Assembly: GCA_019925095.2 (NCBI GenBank)
Contig: CM034405.1
Location: forward strand, 8,940,401 to 9,004,400
DNA: 64,000 bases
Direction: 5' to 3'
Source of the DNA: Dendrolimus kikuchii
Taxonomy: Eukaryota > Arthropoda > Insecta > Lepidoptera > Lasiocampidae
Shown here piece by piece: positions 46,324 to 58,300 of the stretch (position 1 is its first letter; every line of letters starts with the position of its first letter). The position numbers and the translations under genes were made by a program. The notes below the pieces were generated by a model. That model was not told the origin of the DNA, searched no databases, and was given only the letters and a program-made list of their open reading frames with translations.

Positions 46324-49300
46324 CTGAAATTATAACCACAAAAAAATGGTACTAATGATTATGAAACTAAGTCAGAAACTAATAGAGTAAATTAAGTTTA
46401 AAAAAAAAATTCAGTATGTGTTGAATTTCACCAAATGATTCTTCCTTCTTTTTAAAAGATTGTGGCTCCAACGCAGTTTGCGTTGATTTTACCAATGTTA
46501 CAGTAGGTGGTAAAATGTCAGGTGCATATAAGAGTATAAATACAAAAAGAAAAATTTGGTCGGTGATCTTCCAAATGACAAGAGTTATGAATGTCAAAGA
46601 GGCAAGTGAGGTGTGTAAGAATAAGCCTAAATGGCACTCTGTTGTTCGTGCCTACCCCGCAAGGGAACTGGCGTGAAGTTATGTATGTATGTATGTATCT
46701 TCCAAATCACTTTCTGGGATCCTAAGGACAACACAAAACATAGACTAACTATATTATAGATAGATGTTATTTATTTTTAAAAATGATAATATATGTACAT
46801 GTCTACTATCACCTAGGGTGAGAAGAAAGTCCACATTGACCGGTCGGGGAAAATCTTTGTGTAATATACTGTAGAGGGAGAAATTATTTTGGGACATTCG
46901 AAAAAAATGTGATGGGTAGAGCCCTCGACTAAGCCGCACTCACAGAGAGAATTATCACGAGTTCTTAATTTTGCATGAAATATAGGAGAGCAACAGTGGC
47001 CAAGACGCAGGCAAATTATAGTTGATATAACTTTTTTAGGTACTTTTCTATAGTTGACGAAACAAGGTTTGGGACTTAATGTTGGTTGCAAATTACCGTA
47101 GTATCTGCCAACAGTCAGACGGGACTGTTGCCAGATACCATTCCAAGTCTCAAACATCTGGGGCCGCGCGAGGGAACGTAAATCACGGGGAAAGCATTTA
47201 TTATAATAGGTTGGGGAAAAAGTCTTTTCGCATATAGTATGTATGAACTTGTAATAAGATCTCTTTGGCTATACCATTTATATCTGGCTGGTTTTGGGAT
47301 CATTAAAAAGTTTTAATTTTAAAGAAGACAATTCCAAGTTCAAATTAGGAAAATGTGTGATTTTCATTTGTTTTTCTTATTGTTAAAATGAGTGAATCTA
47401 ATGAAGAAATTCGATACATTTTAAAATTTTACTACAAAAAAGGTAAAAATGCAACAAAAAAAATTGTGATGTTTATGGACCTAATTCAATATCTGTGAGA
47501 GTAGCGCAAATTTGGTTTAAGCGTTTTCAATCCGGAAATTTTGATATCAAAGATGCATGTCGCTCTGGTCGCCCTGTTACGGACAAAATTGAAGCCATTT
47601 TTGAAAAAGTGGAGCAAGATCGGCATATTAGTAGTGTAGCTGGAGAACTGGGAATTGACCACAAAATGGTTTTGGCGCATTTGAAAAAAGCTGGGTACAC
47701 AAAAAAGCTCGATATTTGAGTGCCTCATGAGCTCACTGAAAGAAACCTAATGAACCGTGTACTCATTTGTGATTCTTTATTACGACGTAATGAAAACGAA
47801 CCATTTTTGAAGAAGCTGATAACTGGTGATGAAAAGTGGATCACATACGACAAAAACGTGTGAAAAAGATCGTGGTCAAAGGCCGGTCAGGATTCACAGA
47901 CTGTGGCGAAACCCGGGTTAACTCGCAACAAGGTGATGCTGTGTGTATGGTGGGATTGGAAGGGCATTATTTATTATGAGCTGTTACCGCCAGCCAGGAC
48001 TATCGATTCTGAACTGTACTGCGAACAACTGATGAGATTAAAGCAAAAAGTTGAGAGAAAGCGGCCGAAATTAATCAACAGAAGGTGTGGTTTTTCACCA
48101 TGATAACGCTAGACCTCACACATCTTTAGCCACTCAGCAAAAATTACCTGAGTTTGGCTGGGAGGTGTTAATGCATCCGCCGTATAGTCCTGACCTTGCA
48201 CCTTCAGATTTTCACCTGTTTCGGTCTCTGCAGAATTTCTTAGGCAGTGTCAGGTTAACATCACGAGAGGACTGCCAAAACCACTTGTCGCAGTTTTTTG
48301 ATCAGAAGTCCCAAAATTTTTATAGCAATCGGATCACCTCCCTACTTACAAGATGGCAAAAAGTTATCGAACAAAATGGCACCTACATACTTTAGTCAAA
48401 TATAAATAAACTTTATAAAAAAACCTTTTGAATTTTGATATAAAATGCGAAGAAACTTTTTCCCCGACCTTATATTTGTTACTACCCGAACAAACAGCTT
48501 CCTTGGCGTATCAGTCAGCAATCTCATTTCCACCAATTTCACAGTGACCTGGGATCCAATCAAGTACTATATCTAAATCAGACGAGTGACAACAAAAGAG
48601 GGCTTCCTTTATTTTTAGAGAGATGACAAAGTTATGTTTAGCATGTAAATTTGACAGAATTGTAGATTAGGGTAATTTTGAGATATCCTGCAGGGAACTT
48701 AAGGAATGGTAAATGATAGATTTACTTATGTTATGGGATTCAATATAAAGGATGGCTTCTAGAATAGCGATTCATTCGCCGGTGAACACAGAGCTAGGAG
48801 GAGGAATTTTGAAATTTAAAATAATTTTGTATTTGGGAATCCTAATAGCTGAACCAACAGGACCATTTTGAGATAGCCGTGATGCATCGGTGAAAAACTG
48901 AAGGTGGTCTGGCCAACGATCCTGCGTAATTTTACAAAATAATTGATTAGTATCTGGAGATTTTTTGTGAATATCTAGATTTAGAATAATATTAGGTTTA
49001 TAAATAAGGCTTTAAAAGCTAGACTCAAAAATAGGATTTTTATAATATTGGAAAATGCCAAGAGGCAGATCTACTTAGTTTCTTATACGAATTTATAAGA
49101 AGTGGAAGACATTTGTGAGTCAAATAACTAGATGTAAACGAAATTTGAAGGAGTTGGTCTAAGATACCTAGAAGGGGATGATCGAGAGCTCTATCACTTT
49201 ATAAAAGAATCTGTCTGACAGAAGCTGCCTGCGGAGAGCAAGAGGAGGGTCTACACACTCAATCTGGAGGGCATTTGTTGGAGAAGATTTCATTGCGCCT

Positions 49301-52300
49301 GTGATGATTCTGAGGCATTTGGCTTGTATGCGTTCCAGTTTCATGAAAGCGGATTTATTGCAGGGTTCCAATATGAAACAGGCATAGTCAAAATGGCTGC
49401 GGATGATGGTATTATAAAGTAGCTTCTGACAATAGGGGTGAGATCCCCACCTAACACCTGACAGGGCTCGAATCACGTCAGTGATTTTTTTCTGTTTTTT
49501 CGCAAATATAATTGAGATGGGGGAGGCCTGAAAGTTTGGTATCGAGAATGACACCTAGGAATTTAACAGCGTTAGCAATTTGGATTGGATGATTGTTAAT
49601 GTGAATGTCTAGGGCGGGAATATCTCTTTTGCGGGGGAATATTACAGCCGAGCTTTTTGAAGCAGAAAGTGACAAACCGTGCTCTGAAAGCCATGAGTTA
49701 AGATAAAAAAGAGCAGAATTGGGACGGTTTGAAGCATCACTGAAAGAGTCAGAAGTGGCATATAGAGCAATGTAATCGGCATACTGAAGGACTTTGCAAA
49801 AGCAGTTTACAGAAGATTCTAAATCCGCCGTATAAATCTTATAGAAGATCGGACTGAGGACAGAGCCTTGAGGTAAACCTTTCCATACAAGATGCGCGAG
49901 GGGGGGAGGGGGGGGGGGGGAGTCGATTCCCGAAACGCGGACGGAGACTGATCTCTCCATGAACATATTGGAAACAATGTTGACAATCCTCGGGGGGATA
50001 CTCAGATTGTGCAGCTTCTGCCTGATTATTTGAAGGTTGACGTTGTCGTATGCAGATGTTATGTCCAAAAAGACTCCTACGACATGTTTATTTCGGGAAA
50101 AAGTTAATCTGATGTCTGGGGTAATAAGGCTGAGGCTGTCCATTGTACCTAAACCTCGTCTGAAACCAAACTGGCTATTGGCTAGTATGCCTTTGCTTTC
50201 TACGATCCACTCCAGTCGATTTTTAATTAAATGCTCCATCATTTTAGCAAGGACTGAAGGTAGGGCTATAGGTCTATAGGCATCAGAGTCTGAAGTCCTT
50301 GGTTTTAAAATCGGAACAAATATTTGATTTTTCCAAGACTGGAATAGATCCGGAAAGAAAAATGTGATTCAGAAGGTTCAATAGGAAATGTTTAGAAGAT
50401 TCACAGGATTGAATTACAAAGGAATAAATAATGCCTTCTACTCCAGGAGAAGAGTCTCGAAGATGATCTAGGGCAGCGCATAGTTCTGCAAAGGAAAATT
50501 TAGAATTCATGGGGTTCAACTCATCTGAAGGGGAACAGCTGATGGGGGGGACAAGGTTCAAGGGGAACAAGAGGGGGTGCAAGCTTGTGCATGAAATTGG
50601 AAAGCCAGGGAGATGGATTATTGGAATTAATATTATCGTAATTTTCGGACTTTCTAAAGGCTTTTATTTTCTTCCATATCATAGAAGCTGGAGTCCTGGG
50701 AGAAAGGGATTTGCAGAAAGCTTGCCAACCTTTTTTTTTGAACGCAAAAGTTTTTAGAGAAAGCAGAGACTTTCTGAAATTTTAAGTAGTTATCATATGT
50801 GAGGCTCCTGGTAAATTTAATCTCCGCTTCTTTGCGCTTTTTTACTATAGCGGAACATATATATTCAGAATCCCACCAAGCAGGTGAGGGAATTTTATTT
50901 TTTACAGAGTTTTTTAAGGGGATTGATTGCTCAGCATCATATAGGGAAGTAAAATTCAGAGAAGAAACATCAGGAAGAGAATTCAATTTACTTTGTACTA
51001 AGGCAGAGAACTTATGCCAGTCAGCTAGTGCGAATCTAAATTTCAAGAGAGGGGTTGGAGTGACGAGAAGGGGTGAAGAATCAGGTAAGGAACAAAGAAT
51101 AGGAAGATGGTCACTTCCATAAGAGTTAGGAAGAACAGACCATAAAAGAAAGTAGGCTATGGAGGGGGAGGATAAAGTAATGTCAGGGGCACTCAGATTT
51201 TGAAGGGGAGAGATTCTACGCGTAGGGGTTCCATCATTAATGATGCATAAGTTTAGATCATTTAAAATATCAAGAAATGCTGGAGCAATAGGATCACAGG
51301 AAGCTGAACCCCACAAAGTATGGCGAATATTTAGGTCTCCTAGAATGAGGAGAGGGACAGGAAGATGACATAAGAGCCAGAAAAGTTCTTGTATGAGGAG
51401 AGCATTGGGGTGAATGTAGACAGACACAAATATTACATTAAGACAACGGACAGCTACAATATTAATATCAGGGGAGTGAAGGGGGAGGGTGAAACGGGAG
51501 AATGTAATATTTCTTCTAACAAGAATAGCACAACCAGCCCAACCATCCGATCTGTCATCTCGGATACATGAAAACCCAGGCACTCGAAATAGAGAATCAG
51601 GGCTCAACCATGTTTCAGAGAGGGCAAAAACGTAAGGATTCAACTGATTAATTAAAAATTATACTTCATGTTTTTTATTATTAACACTATGACAGTTCCA
51701 TTGTAGGGCCTTTGCCATTTTGGATAGAAGAGTTTATAAGGGAAGTAATAATTTTTTGAAGCATATCTATGACATTCTACGGTTGTATATCACCACATTT
51801 AGAAAATATATTAATAAGAGCTGTTGACAAAATTTGGACTAAATTATCATTAGAGGTAGGGATATTAGGGGAGTTATCGCCAAGAGCACAACCATTTGGT
51901 AAAGGGGAAGGTGGTGAGGAGACAATATTAGCATGAGCTAGATGATTATATGCTTTATCTAGCTCCTGTCTAGATTTTCTACTTAGTCTGGCCATAAATA
52001 CTGTTACAATTAAAAAGAAACAAAATATTACATTTGAATTTGGAATCTGTCATTTTTATATGATAGTTCATTGTGTTTTCTCATTTTGGCGCCAATAAAT
52101 TGTACAACATTTTGCGATATTAAAATGGAGTGGGGCGATAAAGAGAACCGAATCGCTGTGATTGCATTACACAAAGGAGGTATGGAGCCAAATGCAATTT
52201 TTAAAACTCTCCATACGCTTGGTATTAGTCAAATGTTTGTGTACCGGGCTATTAATAGGTACAATGAGACCTCCTCTGTTTGTGACAGAAAAAGATCTGG

Positions 52301-55300
52301 CCGTCGACGTAGTGTTTGTACGAAAAAGGTGGTCAAAACAGTAAGAGAAAGAATTCGAAGAAATTCTGTCCGAAAGCAAAATAATTTATCTCGGGAGATG
52401 AAAATATCATCTAGAACCATGTCGCGTATTTTAAAATATGACTTAGGACTTGCAGCCTATAAGAGACGCACTGGTCATTTCTGAACTCATAATTTAAAAA
52501 AGAATAGGGTGGTAAAATCGAAACAACTACTGAAGCGGTACGCAAAGAGAGGTCACAGAAAAATTTTGTTTACGGATGAGAACATTTTTACAATTGAGCA
52601 ACATTTTAACAAACAAAATGACCGTATTTATGCTCAAAGCTCTAAGGAAGCTTCTCAATTAGTCGACAGAGTGCAACGTGGGCATTATCCGTCTTCAGTG
52701 ATGGTTTGATGGGGTGTTAGCTATGAAGAAGTGACTGAGTCATATTTTTGTGAAAAAGGTATCAAAACATCGGCACAAGTGTATCAAGATACCATTCTTG
52801 AGAAGGTAATTAAGCCCCTTAACACCATGTTCAATAACCAAGAATGGTCCTTCCAGCAAGACTCGGCGCCGGGTCATAAAACTCGGTCCACGCAGTCTTG
52901 GTTGGAAACGAATGTTTCGGACTTCATCAGAGCTGAAGACTGGTCATCGTCTAGTCCCGATCTTAATCCGCTGGATTATGATTTATGGTCAGTTTTAGAG
53001 AGTACGGCTTGCTCTAAACGCCATAATAATTTGGAGTCCCTAAAAAAATCCATACGATTGACAGTGAAAAATTTTCCCATGGAAAGAGTGCGTGCTTCTA
53101 TTGATAACTGGCCTCAACGTTTAAAGGACTGTATTGCAGCCAATGGAGACCACTTCGGATAAGCTTTTTATATTTTAAATTGTTTTATATTTATGTATTA
53201 AACTAACACACTGTAAAACTTATAAATGTTATTTGCAATAGAAAAAAATATATATTTGTTACAATATTTATGGCAAGACTAGGTATGTATGTAAATAGTT
53301 TTCCTATATGAAGGGGTTGAAGCAGACTGAACAGTACTGGGGGAAGGTTCAGGACACGTAGGGGAGGGAACAGAATTAGGAGAGGGATAGGGTATGTAGG
53401 TAGATTTGTTTGGAACTGTTGAGGAAATGTCAGCATAGGAAGTCCGAACAGGTTAAAATCTACGGGCTGCCTCAACATATCCAATATTTTCAGTGGACAT
53501 TATGACTTTAATGTTTCTTTGGCGTGCATGTTCGGGGCATCTAGAGTCAGTGGTTGCATGATTACCAGAACAAAACAAACAAGAAACCAAGCAGACATTA
53601 AATAAGTAGTCCTGCTTCAGAATTTGTTCCATATATATTTTTATAACACAGGATACTTTTTCAAATGTTTCATTGTGATTTAACTTAGCTAAGTATCAGA
53701 AAAGTATATCAATATATTTTATAATTATTAAGAATTTTATAATTATTAAGAATTTTATAATTATTAAGAATTTTATAATTATGTGGCTTTTTAGAGACAT
53801 ACCACATTATAAAAAATATCTAATATAGCCAATGAGATATAATGCACTATCATGGTACATATAACAATGAATGTAGTAAAAATTCATACATACCTAGTCT
53901 TGCCATAAATATTGTAACAAAGAAATTTTTTTTCTATTGCAAATAACATTTATAAGTTTTACAGTGTGTTAGTTTAATACATAAATATAAAACAATTTAA
54001 AATATAAAAAGCTTATTCGAAGTGGTATCCATTGGCTGCAATACAGTCCTTTAAATGTTGAGGCCAGTTATTAATAGAAGCACACCCTCTTTCCATGGGA
54101 AAATTCTTCACTGCCAATCATATGGATTGTTTTAGGGCCTCCAAATTATCATGGCGGTTAGTGCAAGCCGTACTCTCTAAAACTGACCATAAATCATAAT
54201 CCAGCGGATTAAGATCGGGACTAGACGACGGCCAGTCTTCAGCTCTGATGAAGTCCGAAACGTTCGTTTCCAACCAAGATTGCGTGGACTGTGCTTTATG
54301 ACCCGGCGCTGAGTCTTGCTGGAAGGACCATTCTTGGTTTTTGAACATGGTGTTGTTAAGGGGCTTAACTACCTACTCAAGAATGGTATCTTGATACACT
54401 TGTGCCGATGTTTTGATACCTTTTTCACAAAAATATGGGTCAGTCACTCCTTCATAGCTAACACCCCACCAAACCATCACTGAAGACGGATAATGTCCAC
54501 ATTACACTCTGCGAGACGCAATCAGGCAAATCTCCGCGGGTAGGGGGTTATGTGCTCAATGTATGGCCATCCCTTATTCCCCAATTAAGAACTGGTGCCC
54601 GGAGAATATAGAACCTTGCACTTACCTCGCAGTCAGCCACCAGCCCACGACAGCGCTGGTTCAGGGTTCTGCCGGTGCTTCTCACGTGGCGGTAAAGGTG
54701 GCAAAGTCCTTCTACACGAGCCCCGGGGCGCAAGGGATGCAGATACACTGATCACTTAAATTTATTATTGGTTGAGGCGAATGTCCTAGTAATTAGCTAC
54801 TGGACGCGGAAATCTTCGATAGCTAATATTTGTATTTATGCGGGTGCGATACTACTTTGTGTGCGTCGCGGTAGCGTGGCGTTTGGCAACGTACTGAACT
54901 CACGCGCCGAGCGAGCGGCGGCAACATACGGGGGTTGCAAGACGCTATAAACCCAAGACACAATTGGTAATTGGAAAATAAGTGGCGCCAACATTACTCC
55001 CGCCCTTAAAGGGTTGCTTTTAAAAAGAGAAGGGATGTACTTACTTGTACAAAGCGGAAATATAAAGTATATAAATAAAAATAATAGATGATAGCGGATA
55101 TATTATGCGTGAGTTACAATACATAATTAAAAACAAAAATAAATAAAATAGATCTAATTAAAAATAAGGTAAAGTAAAGTGGTTGTTGTCTAACAAAGAA
55201 CCAACCAATGCTGCGGTAAATATAAATGAACTACTGGTTCGGTAGTGGAAATAGTCGCACTACAGGACGCAAGAAAGTTCCATTGGCAGTTCGTACTGAA

Positions 55301-58300
55301 GCCACGCTGGTAATATCTTCCTTGTAAGTATGAAACCTATCTACTACACCTAGCAGCCATGAAAATGGCAGAGCGTTGTCAATAATGATTATTACAACCG
55401 TGCCAAGCGCCCTAAGAACAGCAGACAGGTTCCCCTTATCCGGAACTTGCAAAACGTGCAGGTAACGATAACAAACGAGGATCCATCGCTCCCAAAGAGA
55501 TGTCACTGAATTGTTAAATAAAGTATAACTACTAGCCAGCAGTATAACTTTAACTTTAGATGCGGGTAAAAATATAAGCGGAAATATATGTCTGAAATAG
55601 TCACAACTAAGCGTGGTTAATTTAGAACGATCTAAGCACCAATCAGTAAATGAGCATAATAATAAAAAGCGGGTAAATATGTAGGCATTTACGCACAAAT
55701 ATGCTGTGACAACCCTAACTTTACGATAAGTTAAAGGCGAATTTAAAGTTACACCTGCATTTTCGTAGCCGGTGTGCATGAAGTCTATAGTTACACATCG
55801 AACTCGAGCGTCGACTATGTTAGCGTTGAACAAAAAGGCTAAAGAAGCTTTCGATTTGAAGCGTACATTACGTCGGTGAACGTGCTGACGAACGATGCCA
55901 CTCGCGAATGGAACCCAGAACGGTTGCGTTAAAATGTAGGAAAAGCGGTAATAATCTATAGAACTTTGACGCGGTATGATGCCAGGTTGCTGCTTTGGCG
56001 GGCTACTGCTACTTCGCAACAATCTATTTCGTACGAACTTCAAGTTGTTTGTGGTAATAAGTTTACATAAAGTCGAATTACGCGATCGAAGTTTTATTAA
56101 TATTAATATGACACAATTTCGTAAAAATTTGCTCCATAAAGAAGAGCGAGCGGTGAACGGAAGAATGACGGAATCATTTGTGTGGAATATGACAGAGCTT
56201 GCACTCAATTTACTCGACCTCTCCCTCGGGTAAATGGTCAACACTTTTAGGAGGCCACTGAGTGGAAGGCACAGAGGCCCAAGGTGGGCCGTTGTTCCTC
56301 AATAACTGTGAATTTAATTTAGCGGGTGATGAATGATGTGACTGGCAATCACCATCTATCACACTGATAGACGCTGACGAATCATCTAGAGGTGCGGGTG
56401 AAATATAATCTTGACGGACAGTGTCTTTGATTATCGGATGGTAGACGGCCTGCAACTTAGACGAAGATTCAGGCTTTCCTATTCCTTCTGAACAAGGATT
56501 GTGACTAGGTGCGGTTTTAAGAGTATCGCTGAAATTGTAATCGTCTACATAGGAATGTAAAGTGACTATACTTTGACTACACATTGAGTCACACGTAGTG
56601 GTGGCGCGGTGAATCTCAACGTCGCACTGGTGCTGAGACTGAACTTGAGAGTACTTCTCAAGCTCAATTCTATTTTTAATTGAACTGTCCATGGGCTGAG
56701 GTTGCACCACAGAGCAGCACGATGTCACTTATGCACAACATGTAACAGTTGTCGTGAGCGCATTGCCCATGACTACGTAACCTAAAACGGTTTCAACTGC
56801 CACTGGACCAACGTCGTCGGAGCTGACGACATTGGGCAGCAGCAGGTGCGGAAATACCGAGGCACCGATGAGCATGTCAATTGGGCCCGGCCGCGCGAAC
56901 GTACTGTCGGCGAGCGATAATCCTTCCAAGTGTGGAAGAGCGGTTAAATTTATAAAAGCGGTAGGTAAACAACCAGTAATGCGATCGACAATCAAAGTAT
57001 TGATATCGAATATAATGTTTTTATCAAAACGAGAATAAAATGTTAAGTGTGAAGAACCCCTAATCACTTGTTCAGAACCTCCTATGCCTTTAACAGATGT
57101 ATATGTTGTTTCATGAGGTTCAATACTAAGCGGTTAAAACATTCGTGTGTTATAAAATTACACTGCGAACCACTGTCTATTAGACAGCGTACTGTATGCG
57201 CACGACCCGAGCTGTCATAGATAATGACTTGCGCAGTTGCAAGCAAAACTGTGTGACATTCATCACTCGGCAGAACTGCGGCTGCGTGCGCGACAATAGT
57301 GTTCGATGCGGGCATAGATGTTGAACAAAGCGATACAACATTAGTCCGGTGACTAAGGCTCGGCACATGCGAGTTTGAATTAATATTTGCGTCCAAAATA
57401 TTTTCTTGCGAATTGCTCCCGGTTGTACTTGCGGAGTTAGAACCGACTTCCTCAAGCGGACTTGAATTAAAATGTAATAAACTGTGATGTCTTCTTTTAC
57501 ATACAACGCAATGAGAATTCGAATTGCAAGCGGATGATTTATGTTTTAAACTAAGGCAATTTATACACGCATTGTGTTCTTTAGCGGTACTGAAGCGAGT
57601 CTCGGGGGGACATGTTATTAAAGGAAATACATTTATATAAATGTGAATGATGTAAATTTTTACATAAACACTTTGTTTCATTGAATGTACTAACAAAACT
57701 TTGTATTTTTGGAATATTACTTAAGCGGGGTTTGTTAGTACTTTCAACCCTTCTCGTCGCAATTGACGAAGTCGGGGTGCGTTGTAAAATTTTAGATTGG
57801 TTAGTCATAAAATCAACTAAATTATTAAACGAAGGTATGGCGGTGGAACTATTTTCCATTTCGAAAGATCGAACAGTTTCATGATCGAGTTTGTTTAAAG
57901 CGATTTGTAAAAGGATTAAATCTGATAAATTATCTAATTTTAAATTAGTTAAAGCCCTAGCGGCGGTTACAAAATTATCTAAAAAGTTATCGAAATTATT
58001 TGCGGATGCGGAAGTTAATTGTTTAAATTCAAATATTTGATTTATATAAGTCGAAGCTAACATTCGCTTATCTTCATATTTATCAATCAGTGTTTGTAAA
58101 ATTAAATTGTAATTTTCAGCACTCGGCGTAATGCCGGCACAAGCAGTTTGTGCTTTGCCACTAATTTTACCCAAAAGATAATAAAGTTTTTCAGAATCCG
58201 TAAGCGATGCATTCTCGTGTATAGTCGACCTAAAGCTTGCATAAAAAACCGGCCACGAACGAATATCACCGTCGAATGCGACTAATTCTACAGGAGGTAG

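Larger units (their letters stand above)
46813..48850 (-). pseudogene. I-4 RNase H and C-terminal part, interrupted by mariner
   Basis: 48850-48473 has SSVFTGE, DWIPGHCEIGGNEIAD and part of the catalytic set. Reading resumes at 47205 with KCFPRDLRSLARPQMFETWN, PKKVISTIICLRLGHC and the zinc-like CECGLVEGSTHHIFFECP. Joining across the mariner (one TA copy) restores the frame. Stops elsewhere make it a pseudogene. Confidence 0.82.
46810..53640 (-). mobile_element. I-4: I-group non-LTR retrotransposon, split by mariner and maT
   Basis: The third long copy of the family, read leftward. The ORF1 zinc-knuckle end lies at about 53610-53284 (GNHATTDSRCPEHARQRNIK) and resumes at 51985. ORF2 endonuclease is at 51720-50654, RT at 50582-49168, and RNase H at 48850-48473 and 47205-46813. 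A maT element (51986-53279) and a mariner (47206-48472) interrupt it with TA duplications. Frames are broken by many stops. The copy is longer and older than its insertions. Confidence 0.88.

Noticed and set aside
53719..53783. Possible CRISPR-like array
   Set aside because: Units are directly adjacent with no spacers and the host is eukaryotic; it is a plain tandem repeat.
54563..54751. Small frame repeated at 59349-59558
   Set aside because: Both are the same LTR sequence; the duplicate is explained by the LTR pair.
55976..56233. 85-codon plus-strand frame
   Set aside because: Antisense to the BEL pol remnant with no motif of its own.
56210..56728. YVDD string suggesting a BEL reverse transcriptase active site
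   Set aside because: Surrounding residues do not fit an RT palm and motifs A and B are absent; likely coincidence.
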